Shown: piece after piece, positions 9,043-17,432 of the stretch
Layout of the letters: each line of letters begins with the position of its first letter
How positions within the stretch are numbered: the first letter of the stretch is position 1
NCBI RefSeq assembly: GCF_029909975.1
Contig: NZ_CP094516.1
Location: forward strand, 1,984,001 to 2,048,000
Length of the DNA: 64,000 nt
Direction of reading: 5' to 3'
Source: Bradyrhizobium sp. ISRA430
GTDB taxonomy: Bacteria; Pseudomonadota; Alphaproteobacteria; Rhizobiales; Xanthobacteraceae
The notes under the pieces: generated by a model
What the model was told of the DNA's origin: nothing
Database searches by the model: none
The model's input: the letters and a program-made list of their open reading frames with translations, nothing else
Translations under genes and position numbers: made by a program

Positions 9043-10615
9043 GGCCGGCCTCCGTGCGCAGCGCCGCAAGCCGCTTCCACACCGGCCGGGCGGCGAGCCT
9101 TGCGTCGAGATAGGCGGGAAACATCCGTCCATAGTGCGCGGCCAAGGCCGCATCGGGCCGTTGTGGCGCGTTCAAATGTGGTCTCACCCAGTCCTCCGCA
9201 CAGGCCATCATGTCCGGATAGAGTCCGGTTGCGACAGCGGCGATCATGGCTGCACCTGCGGCGCCGGCTTCGCCACGGCTACAGACCTGAACATTGCTTT
9301 CAAGCGCAGCTCCCAGGATGGCGCAGAGTGCCCGGCTTCGCGCGGCGCCGCCGGTAATCCGCACGTTGCCCGGCAGCGCGCCCATCGCCGCATAGCAATC
9401 GCGAGCGGCAAACGCGAGCCCCTCCATCACGGCGCGCATCAGGTCCCAATAGCCGTGGCGGGTGCGCAGGCCAAGGAACTGCGCACAGGCCTCATGCGCA
9501 ATGAAAGGCCCGCGCTCGCCGGCATCGGAGATGAAGGGATGAAACAGCAAGTCGCCCGGGCGCGCCTCGAGGACTCGCTCGTCGAGCCGGCCGATCAGAT
9601 CGGCGCGCGAGCGGACGATGCCTTCCGCGGCCAGCAGGTCGCGGGCAAGATCGAGCAGCCAGTCGATGTTCAGCGTCGCCGCCATGTTGGACTGCATCTG
9701 GGCATAGTGACCGGGAACAGGGAACGGCATGGTGTAGCCCGTCGCTTCGGCATTCAGCGTCACCGCATCGGGGCTCTCGGCCAGCCGCATATGCATGCCC
9801 GTCGACCCGATGATGGTGCAGCCGACATCGGGCGCCGGATCGTAGAGGCCCGCCCCCAGCGCGTTGCAGATCACGTCGACATAGCCAAGCGAGACCGGCA
9901 CGCCTTGCGGCAGTCCGGTCTCCATCGCGGCGGCGGGGCTGAGCGGATGGGTTGTTCCGATCCCGTCGACGACGTCGGGAAACAGGGCGATGCAATCGGC
10001 GATGCCGATCAGGCGCGCGGTCTCCGCATCGAAACCGCGCTTGCGAAAGTCGCCACAGGAGAACGTTGCCTCCGATGGATCAGTCGCGCGCTGGCCGGTG
10101 AGCAGGAAGTAGAGCCAGTCCTTGCAATGAAACGCAGTCCGCGCGCGAGATAAAGCCTCTGACGCATGCGCCTGGAGCCAGGCCAGTTGCGGTCCCTGCT
10201 GGCAGGCGTTGAGCCCAGAGCCGGTCCGCCGATAGAGCGCCGCGTTACACTCGCTGGCGCGGATTTCCTCGACGATGCCGGCGGCACGCGAATCCAGCCA
10301 CAGCAGCGCGGGTGCGACCGGACGGCCGTCATCGTCGATCAGCCATGTGCCGTCGCCCTGCCCGGTGACTGCGATCGCGGCGAGGCGCGTCGCGAGATCA
10401 GGCACGGCCGCAACGAGACCGCGCACCGCCGTCACAGTGTCGTTCCAGGTCCGCGACATGTCCTGTTCAACGCGTCCGCCGGCAGCCGTGCTGTAGCTGT
10501 TAGGCAGCGCGACGTCGCCGAGTTGCTGCCCATCGCGCGTGAACGCCACGGTCTTGATCAGAGAGGTGCCGGCATCGATGCCGATGATCACGTCGCGGCG
10601 AGACGTGGTGCGCAT
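9035..10615 (-). CDS. FGGY carbohydrate kinase, erythritol kinase-like (EryA-like)
   Basis: The 526-residue FGGY kinase would phosphorylate the imported polyol or sugar in the cytoplasm. The phosphate-binding motif GIDAGTSLIKTVAF is at the N-terminus. VTGQGDGTWLID, FHCKDWLYFLLTG and GYVDVICNALGAGLYDP follow, and the second ATP motif is RITGGAARSRAL. The whole protein reads very like the erythritol kinases of Brucella and Sinorhizobium as I remember them, including length. Those operons also carry a SorC-family regulator (EryD) and a GlpD-type dehydrogenase (EryB), as here. The isomerase genes of the classic erythritol pathway (eryC, tpiA2, rpiB) are absent from the window, so the substrate may be a different tetritol or pentitol. 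Confidence 0.85.
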   Translation of the reverse strand: MRTTSRRDVIIGIDAGTSLIKTVAFTRDGQQLGDVALPNSYSTAAGGRVEQDMSRTWNDTVTAVRGLVAAVPDLATRLAAIAVTGQGDGTWLIDDDGRPVAPALLWLDSRAAGIVEEIRASECNAALYRRTGSGLNACQQGPQLAWLQAHASEALSRARTAFHCKDWLYFLLTGQRATDPSEATFSCGDFRKRGFDAETARLIGIADCIALFPDVVDGIGTTHPLSPAAAMETGLPQGVPVSLGYVDVICNALGAGLYDPAPDVGCTIIGSTGMHMRLAESPDAVTLNAEATGYTMPFPVPGHYAQMQSNMAATLNIDWLLDLARDLLAAEGIVRSRADLIGRLDERVLEARPGDLLFHPFISDAGERGPFIAHEACAQFLGLRTRHGYWDLMRAVMEGLAFAARDCYAAMGALPGNVRITGGAARSRALCAILGAALESNVQVCSRGEAGAAGAAMIAAVATGLYPDMMACAEDWVRPHLNAPQRPDAALAAHYGRMFPAYLDARLAARPVWKRLAALRTEAGHV

Positions 10616-10617
10616 GG

Positions 10618-11733
10618 TCAGGCGCCCTCCGCATGGCGAATGCAGGTACCCTCAGTGCCGAAGATATGCAGGTAGCGGGGTTCCAGCGCAAACGGCACGA
10701 CGTTGCCGGGCCGCGCCCCAATCCGGTTCGCGGTCACGGCAATCAAGAGATGGCCCGCGCATTCGCCGGCAATATGGGATTGGTCGCCGAGCCATTGATT
10801 GGACACGACGCGCACACGCAGATCGCCGGCTCCGACGGCTATCCTTTGCGGACGAATACCAACCCGGACGCGCTTGCTCTGCTCGAGCGTCGACCTCGCG
10901 ACCTGGTCGAGTGTATCGCCCGGAATCTGGAATGCCATATCCGAACCTATCGAGAGGCGGAAACCGCCGTCGACCCGCGCCACGTCCGTGTCCAGCAGGT
11001 TCATCGGCGGCTCGCCGATAAAGCTCGCGACGAACAGGTTGGCGGGGCGGTTCTTCAGCTCTTTCTCGTTTGCAAATTGCTGGAGAACGCCGTCCTCCAT
11101 GACGGCAATACGATCGGCCAGCGCGCTCGCTTCGGTCTGGTCATGGGTGACGAAGATCGCCGTCATGCCGCGCTCGGCCAGGAGGCCCTTGATCCGCCCG
11201 CGTAGTACGGCGCGAAGCTGCGGCTCGAGCTGGCCCATCGGCTCATCGAGCAGATAGAGATCGGCATCGCGCACCAGCGCCCGGGCCAGCGACACGCGCT
11301 GCTGCTGGCCGCCCGAGATGGAACGCGGGAAGCTGTCGAGAATATCCTCGATCTCGACCAGCCGCGCGATCGCATCGACACGGCGCTTCACCTCGCGATG
11401 CGGGAGCTGCTGCGCCTTGAGCGCAAAGGCAATGTTCTCGCGAATGCTCAGGGGCGGATAGAGCGAATAGCCTTCAAAGGCCATTGCCACCTTTCGCTTG
11501 GCGGGCGCCAGCTCGTCGATCCGCCGCTGCGACAGCGCGATTGATCCCGAGGTGACACTCTCGAAGCCCGCGATCATGCGCAACGTCGAGGTCTTGCCAC
11601 AGCCGGAGGAGCCCAGCAGCGCGACGATCTCGCCCTTCTTCACCTCCATGTCGAGCGCGCGCACGGCATGTACCGGTGGCTTGCCGCGGCTGCGATACAC
11701 CTTGTCGACATTCCGGATTTCGAGCATGCCCAT
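10618..11733 (-). CDS. CUT1 ABC importer ATPase, catalytically complete partner
   Basis: This MalK-type ATP-binding subunit has about 371 residues. Walker A is GSSGCGKT, the signature SGGQQQR, Walker B LYLLDEP with the catalytic Glu, and the switch His is in VTHDQTEA. Two positions deviate. The Q-loop reads AFEGYSLYP with Glu where Gln is usual, and the D-loop reads MGQLEPQLR. The C-terminal third is the regulatory OB-fold region. I chose ATG 11733, which has AAGGGG about 9 bases upstream. A GTG at 11751 that overlaps the previous stop (GTGA) is a real alternative. It probably pairs with the upstream ATPase to drive one importer. Confidence 0.9.
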   Translation of the reverse strand: MGMLEIRNVDKVYRSRGKPPVHAVRALDMEVKKGEIVALLGSSGCGKTSTLRMIAGFESVTSGSIALSQRRIDELAPAKRKVAMAFEGYSLYPPLSIRENIAFALKAQQLPHREVKRRVDAIARLVEIEDILDSFPRSISGGQQQRVSLARALVRDADLYLLDEPMGQLEPQLRAVLRGRIKGLLAERGMTAIFVTHDQTEASALADRIAVMEDGVLQQFANEKELKNRPANLFVASFIGEPPMNLLDTDVARVDGGFRLSIGSDMAFQIPGDTLDQVARSTLEQSKRVRVGIRPQRIAVGAGDLRVRVVSNQWLGDQSHIAGECAGHLLIAVTANRIGARPGNVVPFALEPRYLHIFGTEGTCIRHAEGA

Positions 11734-11747
11734 GGTCGTGTGCCCCT

Positions 11748-12854
11748 TCACGCCGCCTGCCGCCGATGCGACAGACCGACCCGAAGTCCGGTCGCGCGAT
11801 CGAACAGGAGCGCCGCTTCCGGCGCAAAGCGGACGAACACGCCATCATCGGCACTGGCAATCGGCGCATCCTGCGGCTGCGCCGCAAGCCATTCAGTGCC
11901 GTCGGCGAAACGCAACAGCAGCACGGCCCGCTCATGCATCGGCGTGACCGCGACAACACGCGCCGGAATGGCGTCTTCACTTGCCGACCGGAGGACCGCT
12001 AGATCGTCGGGCCGAACGCCCAGCCAGCACGGAGCGTGATCCGCCGGCTGGTTATCAAGCGACCCGAGCCGAATCCGGGCCCCGCCAATTTCGCCCATCA
12101 GATACCCCTGATCGACCACGGGCACGACTTCGGCGAGATTGATGCTGGGATCGCCGAACAGGCGAGCAACTGCAACCGATGCCGGCCGGGCATAGATCTC
12201 TTCGGGTCTTGCGACCTGCGCCAGATTCCCACCGATGATGACCGCTATCCGGTCCGCGATCGCCATCGCCTCGCGATAGTCCTGAGTGACATAGAGCACC
12301 GCGGCGGAGCTGCGGCGCAGCAGGTTTGGTAGTTCGAGCCGCATCTCGTAGCGGAGCTTGGCGTCGACGTTGCGGAGCGGATCGTCCAGCAACAAGACAT
12401 CCGGGTTTCCGACCAGCGCACGCGCGAGCGCCGTGCGCTGCTTCTGCCCGTTCGACAATTCGCGGGGCATGTGGCCCAATACATGCTCGATCTTCAGGAG
12501 CCGGCTGATCGACTTGACCCGGCTGGCCACCTCTCCGGCGCCCGCCCTGGCACGCAAGCCGCTTGCGATGTTATCCTGCGCACTCATGTGCGGAAACAGG
12601 GCAAAGTTCTGGAAAGCCATGCCGATCCCGCGCCGCTCGGGCGCGGCGCCCACGATCGAATGACCACCGACCAAAATATCCCCGTCATCAGGCTCGAACA
12701 TGCCCGCGATCATGCGCAGCAGCACGGTCTTGCCGCTCCCCGAGGGTCCGAAGACCGCGACGATTTCGCCGGGCTCGACTGCCAGTGAGATGCTATCGGC
12801 GCAGCGAACCGGACCGAATGCCTTGCTGACGGCGCTGAGTTCGAGACGAGCCAT
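11748..12854 (-). CDS. CUT1 ABC importer ATPase with degenerate catalytic motifs
   Basis: This 368-residue MalK-type ATP-binding subunit has Walker A GPSGSGKT intact. Walker B ends LLLDDP, with Asp in place of the catalytic Glu. The switch His is replaced by Gln (VTQDYREA), and the signature is LSNGQKQR rather than LSGGQ. These are the substitutions known from the degenerate site of asymmetric ABC heterodimers. It is encoded directly after the permeases and before the complete ATPase, which fits a heterodimer with one weak and one competent ATP site. The C-terminal region looks like a normal regulatory domain. Rhizobial glycerol importers are also described with two ATPase genes. Confidence 0.9.
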   Translation of the reverse strand: MARLELSAVSKAFGPVRCADSISLAVEPGEIVAVFGPSGSGKTVLLRMIAGMFEPDDGDILVGGHSIVGAAPERRGIGMAFQNFALFPHMSAQDNIASGLRARAGAGEVASRVKSISRLLKIEHVLGHMPRELSNGQKQRTALARALVGNPDVLLLDDPLRNVDAKLRYEMRLELPNLLRRSSAAVLYVTQDYREAMAIADRIAVIIGGNLAQVARPEEIYARPASVAVARLFGDPSINLAEVVPVVDQGYLMGEIGGARIRLGSLDNQPADHAPCWLGVRPDDLAVLRSASEDAIPARVVAVTPMHERAVLLLRFADGTEWLAAQPQDAPIASADDGVFVRFAPEAALLFDRATGLRVGLSHRRQAA

Positions 12855-12858
12855 GCTG

Positions 12859-13716
12859 TCAGCCCTTCACCGCGCCGAGCGATAGACCCTCGACCAGATA
12901 ACGCTGCGCATAGAGCGCGAGCAGCAACGTCGGCGTCACCGAGAGCACGATCGCAGCCGCGATCTGACCATACTGGATGCCGGACGCCGTGACGAAGGCG
13001 AGCGCGCCAACGGTCACCGGCTGCTTGTCGGCCGATGCCAGGATCAGCGCGAACACGAAATTATTCCAGCAGAAGATGAAGGACAGAAGGGCCGCTGCCG
13101 CGATGCCTGGCCCGGCGAGCGGCACCGCAATCCGCGTAAAGGCCTCGCGCCAGGAATGTCCGGCAAGCCGGTAGGCGTGCTCGATGTCCGGGCTGATGTC
13201 CTCGAAGTAGCCCCGCACGATCCACAGGATCAACGGCAGCGCGATGAGCTGATAGACCCAGACGATGCCGAAATAGGTGTCGTTGAGCCCAAGCTGCTGG
13301 TAGTAGAGCGACAGCGGCAAGAGCACGAGCAAGGGCGGCGCAAAGCGAAACGACAGCAGCGTGAAGGCGATGGTCTCGCCGAGGCGAAACTTGAACCGGG
13401 CAAAGGCATAGGCCGCCGGCACGCCGAGGAGCAAGGCCAACAGCACCGCCGCGCTCGACAGCACGAAGCTGTTCATGAGATTGCGCATGAACGAGATTTC
13501 GAGATTTCCCGCCGCGGTGCGGAGTTGGCCCGAGATCAGCGCCTCATAGTTGGCAAGCGTCGGCTCGAACAGGATGCGCGGCGGGATCCGCAAGATCTGC
13601 TCGTTGGTCTGGAACGACATCAGGAAGATCCAGACGATCGGGAACATGAAGAAGACGAGCACCAGCGCAAGCGCAACGCTCCGGAAGATGCGACCTGCGA
13701 GACTGGAGTGATCCAT
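12859..13716 (-). CDS. CUT1 ABC importer permease (MalG-like)
   Basis: This inner-membrane permease has about 285 residues and roughly six hydrophobic segments. The first follows MDHSSLAGRIFRSVALALVL. The cytoplasmic coupling motif appears as a divergent EAA loop, EHAYRLAGHSWREAFTRIAV. I chose ATG 13716 because AGGAGG lies about 6 bases upstream. The open frame continues to 14181 but there only shadows the neighbouring permease gene. The stop is 4 bases before the first ATPase gene. It forms the membrane pore with the 14657 permease. Confidence 0.9.
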   Translation of the reverse strand: MDHSSLAGRIFRSVALALVLVFFMFPIVWIFLMSFQTNEQILRIPPRILFEPTLANYEALISGQLRTAAGNLEISFMRNLMNSFVLSSAAVLLALLLGVPAAYAFARFKFRLGETIAFTLLSFRFAPPLLVLLPLSLYYQQLGLNDTYFGIVWVYQLIALPLILWIVRGYFEDISPDIEHAYRLAGHSWREAFTRIAVPLAGPGIAAAALLSFIFCWNNFVFALILASADKQPVTVGALAFVTASGIQYGQIAAAIVLSVTPTLLLALYAQRYLVEGLSLGAVKG

Positions 13717-13730
13717 CGTCGCCTCCTGCC

Positions 13731-14663
13731 TTACGCGTGGCCATGGGCGCGGGCCCGCAGCCGCAGCCAGTTCTTGATGAAGATGTTCGACAGAATGTTG
13801 GTGATCAACCAGAGGATCATCAACAGCGCCGCCGAGCGGCCGACATTTGTGTACTGGAAGAACTCCAGATAGGCCTGAACCTGAAACACCATCAGCCGAT
13901 CGCCCGGCCCGCCTTGCGTCATCGCGTAGATGATGTCGAACTGCTGAATGGAGTCGAGCAGGCGGAACAGCGAGGCCGTGATGATATAGGGCGCGAGCAT
14001 CGGCAGCGTGATGCGGAAGAACACGAAGCTCGCCGGCACACCATCGAGCGCTGCCGCCTCGAACGGCTGACGCGGCAGCGAGCGCAGCCCGGCGAGCAGC
14101 AGGATCATGATGAACGGCGTGTAGACCCAGACATCGACCAGAACCACCGTGAACAGCGCAGTCGACGGGTCGGACGCCCATTTGAAATCATGCAGGCCGA
14201 ATAGGCCGACCAGATAAGAGAGGATGCCGAAGCTCGGATTGGTCATCAGCTTCCACATCAGCGAGGCGATGGCCGGTGCCGTCATCAACGGCAGCAACAG
14301 CACGATCGACACCGCATTGTGAAAGCGCGTCGGGCGCCGCAGCAACAGCGCGATGCCGAGGCCGAACAGAAGCTCCAGAATCACCGTCGCCGCGGTATAG
14401 ACCAGCGAGATGCGCAACGTATTCCAGAAGGCGGGGTCCGAAAGGAAATCGATGTAATTGTCGACCCCGATGAAGCCGCGCAAGTAAGGTAGATTCAGCC
14501 GGTAGCGCTGAAGCGAATACACCGCCGCCGTCACGAAGGGCACGAGAATCGCGATGCAGACCAGCAGAGCCGGCAGGCTCAGCACATAAGGCAGGACCCG
14601 GCCGCGCAGCCTCGTGGTGCGCCGCGGAAGCGCATTTGTCTGAAGGAGTTGGACCATGCTCAT
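13731..14663 (-). CDS. CUT1 ABC importer permease (MalF-like)
   Basis: This 310-residue inner-membrane permease starts with a short basic N-terminus followed by a strong hydrophobic segment, PYVLSLPALLVCIAILVPFV. The coupling motif is EAAALDGVPASFVFFRITLP. Two Met starts lie two codons apart (14663 and 14657). The gene lies between the binding protein and the second permease in the same direction, the usual order for this importer class. Substrate choice is set mainly by the binding protein and cannot be read here. Confidence 0.9.
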   Translation of the reverse strand: MSMVQLLQTNALPRRTTRLRGRVLPYVLSLPALLVCIAILVPFVTAAVYSLQRYRLNLPYLRGFIGVDNYIDFLSDPAFWNTLRISLVYTAATVILELLFGLGIALLLRRPTRFHNAVSIVLLLPLMTAPAIASLMWKLMTNPSFGILSYLVGLFGLHDFKWASDPSTALFTVVLVDVWVYTPFIMILLLAGLRSLPRQPFEAAALDGVPASFVFFRITLPMLAPYIITASLFRLLDSIQQFDIIYAMTQGGPGDRLMVFQVQAYLEFFQYTNVGRSAALLMILWLITNILSNIFIKNWLRLRARAHGHA

Positions 14664-14788
14664 GATGATACGAGCTCACATCTTCGCTGCAACACCGCCG
14701 GCTCGGAACGGGTAGGCGCCCGAACCGGCGGGTTGTCGTGGCGCTGGAGGAATTGAGACACCACGAAAGCCGCTAACCCACGCGAGAT

Positions 14789-16228
14789 TCAGCCAAGACC
14801 TGCCTGCTTGAGCTGGCGGTTGATGCTGTCGGCAAGCTTGTCGAGACCTTCGTCGACGCTGACCTCCTTGGCGACCATCTTCTGAAGCGATGCCGCCCAT
14901 TCCGTCGTCAAATCGAAGAACAGAGGCTGCGCCGTGAAGTAGATCTTGGCGCCCGGCGCGGAGACATCGTGCTGCTCGAGATAGCCCGGATAGGACTTTG
15001 CAATGCGGTCGCGGAACTCCGAGTCCTTCCAGACCGAGGTACGCACCGGATTGACGAAGTCCATCTTGCGGGCGCCGAACAAATCGTGCTCAGTCGAGGC
15101 CGCCCACTGCATGAATGTCCAGGCTGCGTCCTTCTGTTTGGAGAAGCTCGACAGCGCAAGCGACCAGATCCAGACATTCGGCGTCGGCGCCTTGGCGGCC
15201 GGGTTTGCGGCGAACGGCGCATAGCCGAGGTGGCCGCGCTCCTTGTTCTCACCGCCGTTCATGAAATAGCCGAGAATATCGGCGTCGAAAATCATGCCCG
15301 AGGCGCCGGCGCCGAGATCGGTGCCGACCTGATACCAGGTGTAGGTCGACCAGTTCTTCGGGCCGGAAGTCTGGATCATCTTGACCCATTTCTCGTGAAA
15401 CTCCTTCGAGGCCTTGGTGTTCATCGCGGCCTTCAGCTTGCCGCCTTCCATCACAAAGTCCTTCTGGCCAAAGTTCGAATAGGCCGAGAGGAAGCCCGGA
15501 TGAATGGTAGCCCAGGAGCGTGAGCCGCGAACGCCGACGCCGTAAGGCCCGCCTGCGTCCTTGGTGATCTTCGCGGCGACCTCCAGCATCTCGTCGAGGT
15601 TCTTTGGCGGCTTGACGCCGACCTTGTCGAAGATATTGCGGTTGTAGGTAATATTGTTGAGCTCGTAGCCCCAAGGAATGCACCACTGCTTGGCCTTGCC
15701 CGAACCGAGCTCGGAGCCCGCGACGCCATCCCACGCCGTCGAAGCGCGCAGACCGGGCAGCACGTCGTCCCAGGCAAAGGCCGGGTTGGTCTTAGCGGGG
15801 TCTTTGATGTAGGGGTTGAGATCCTCGATCCATCCGGCCGGGCCGTACGTCCAGGTCATATAGGCACCGGTCATGAAGGCGTCGTACTGATCCGATTTCG
15901 AGGACAGCGCCGCCGTCACCTTGTCGAAATAGACGTCCTCCGGGAAGATGTCGTAAGTGACGTTCATCCCGGTGAGTGTCTTGAACGCTTCGAGATCGCC
16001 GATCATGGCATCGACGTATGGATGCTTGTTCAGGAGCAGCTTGACCGTCTTGCCGCTATAGGCCTTCCAGTTGAAGTCTGCCGCCATCGCCCGCGACATG
16101 GCAGACGTGAAGGCGGCATTGGCGGCGACGCCGGCGATGCCGAGCTTGGTCGCGCCGTCGAGCAGATCACGCCGGCTGATGCGTTTGGCGGCGTAGGAAT
16201 CGAACAGATTCTTCTCGCGATCGAACAT
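14789..16228 (-). CDS. CUT1 ABC importer substrate-binding protein
   Basis: The 479-residue extracellular solute-binding protein delivers the sugar or polyol to the permeases. The N-terminus has a twin-arginine-like signal (RISRRDLLDGATKLGIAGVA) ending in an Ala-rich region near residue 48, so export may be through Tat. The mature part has the aromatic-rich regions common in sugar-binding proteins, such as AYMTWTYGPAGWIEDLNPYI. It is separated from the SorC regulator by only 22 bases and is probably co-transcribed with it. A gap of 125 bases to the permease gene, with no ORF, is common where binding protein is made in excess. Confidence 0.88.
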   Translation of the reverse strand: MFDREKNLFDSYAAKRISRRDLLDGATKLGIAGVAANAAFTSAMSRAMAADFNWKAYSGKTVKLLLNKHPYVDAMIGDLEAFKTLTGMNVTYDIFPEDVYFDKVTAALSSKSDQYDAFMTGAYMTWTYGPAGWIEDLNPYIKDPAKTNPAFAWDDVLPGLRASTAWDGVAGSELGSGKAKQWCIPWGYELNNITYNRNIFDKVGVKPPKNLDEMLEVAAKITKDAGGPYGVGVRGSRSWATIHPGFLSAYSNFGQKDFVMEGGKLKAAMNTKASKEFHEKWVKMIQTSGPKNWSTYTWYQVGTDLGAGASGMIFDADILGYFMNGGENKERGHLGYAPFAANPAAKAPTPNVWIWSLALSSFSKQKDAAWTFMQWAASTEHDLFGARKMDFVNPVRTSVWKDSEFRDRIAKSYPGYLEQHDVSAPGAKIYFTAQPLFFDLTTEWAASLQKMVAKEVSVDEGLDKLADSINRQLKQAGLG

Positions 16229-16250
16229 TGTAACCTCCCATTGTGCGCGT

Positions 16251-17303
16251 TTACTTTCCCTTGCGACCCTTGCTTTTGGCCTTGTTGTTCTTGCCCTTAC
16301 CGGATGTTGCCTCCGGCTTGTCGGTAGTGAGTGCCTGAGCGGTCAGCTCATCGATGATGAGCCCGTGCAGGAGGCCGCTGCGCAGCACAGCACGCAACGC
16401 CGTCACCTTGGCCAGTCCGCCGCCAATGGCGACGATGCGATGTTTCCTGAGATCCGCCGCCTCCATCGAGGTGGCGCGCGCCGAGAGATCAATGTCGAGC
16501 ATCTCGCCATCGGCATTGAAGAAATGTCCGAGCAGGTCGGCGCAGGCGCCGGCGCGCTTCAGTTCGACGACTTCGTCGGGCCTGATCATGCCGCTCGAAA
16601 CCAGGAAGCCGTCGGCGTGGATCTGGCCGATACCGACGAACAGCAGCGATGCCTTGCGAGCGAGCGCGAAGACGTCGGCAATGCCAAACTGCTGCATCAG
16701 GACGGCGCGGTCGGCGACCGAATTTGCGAACACCGGAACGGGAAGAAGATAGGCCTCCGCGCCGGTGCGCTCCGCCAGGCGATGGATCACGTCAAACGGA
16801 TTGGCCGCGAATTTCCGCGTCAAGCCGCCGAGCAACGACACAAACTGCACGCCGCGAGCCTGCGTCTGCGGTAGTTGTTCGACCATGGCTGCGAGCGTGC
16901 GGCCGTGACCGACGCCGATTATCTTGTGTTCGCCGCGCTCGAGAATCTGCCGCAGGAAACTCGCGCCTTCGAGCGCCAGCGCCTTCAGGGGCAGGTCGCC
17001 CTCTCCGAGATCGGGCGCGACACGGCAGAAGCTGAGTCCATAGCGTTCAGCGAGCATGTTCTCCAGCGCCACGCATTCGGCCACCGGCCCTTCCACGAAC
17101 ACGCGGATCATGCCTTCGCGGCTCGCGCGCGCGATCAGCCGATGCGCCTTGGTGCTCTGGATGTTGAGCCGGTCCGCGACCTCGGACTGGGTCAGCCCGG
17201 CGGCGAAGTAGAGCCACGCGGCCCGTGTCGCGAGCGACGCTTCGCCATCAACCGTCGGCAGCCTGTCGGAAGGTGTCGCCACGCCCAAAAAGCCCGCTTG
17301 CAA
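16251..17303 (-). CDS. SorC/DeoR-type sugar-binding transcriptional regulator (EryD-like)
   Basis: This regulator of about 350 residues probably controls the catabolic operon on both sides. The N-terminal helix-turn-helix reads YFAAGLTQSEVADRLNIQST. The C-terminal effector domain resembles phosphosugar isomerases, with GVGHGRTLAAMVEQL and GIGQIHADGFLVSSG. The last 22 residues are a Lys/Gly-rich tail. The frame begins at TTG 17303; GTG 17282 is an alternative, and neither has a strong ribosome site. The TTG start lies within the first TTGCAA box of the probable operator, so the protein may repress its own translation start region. It resembles EryD of erythritol operons, which senses a pathway intermediate. 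Confidence 0.88.
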   Translation of the reverse strand: MQAGFLGVATPSDRLPTVDGEASLATRAAWLYFAAGLTQSEVADRLNIQSTKAHRLIARASREGMIRVFVEGPVAECVALENMLAERYGLSFCRVAPDLGEGDLPLKALALEGASFLRQILERGEHKIIGVGHGRTLAAMVEQLPQTQARGVQFVSLLGGLTRKFAANPFDVIHRLAERTGAEAYLLPVPVFANSVADRAVLMQQFGIADVFALARKASLLFVGIGQIHADGFLVSSGMIRPDEVVELKRAGACADLLGHFFNADGEMLDIDLSARATSMEAADLRKHRIVAIGGGLAKVTALRAVLRSGLLHGLIIDELTAQALTTDKPEATSGKGKNNKAKSKGRKGK

Positions 17304-17331
17304 ATTTCTTCACATCTTGCAAAAAATTGCA
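17298..17331. promoter_or_regulatory. Candidate SorC operator: repeated TTGCAA boxes
   Basis: TTGCAA occurs at 17298-17303 and again at 17317-17322, 19 bases apart or about two helical turns. The second box opens a perfect dyad, TGCAA-AAAA-TTGCA, at 17318-17331. The sites lie in the 129-base divergent region between the regulator and the ribulokinase-like gene. That binding is by this SorC regulator is inference. Confidence 0.5.
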
Positions 17332-17432
17332 GAGACCGGTTGGAACGTCAATCCCCCAGACGTGCTGCAGTGCAGTCGAGCGAAGATTGCGTTGTCAGTC
17401 GAAAGAACATCACCACAGTGTTGTGAGGTCGA

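Noticed and set aside
8954..10153. 399-codon open frame antisense to the EryA-like kinase
   Set aside because: It has no start signal and no motif. The opposite strand encodes a clear FGGY kinase.
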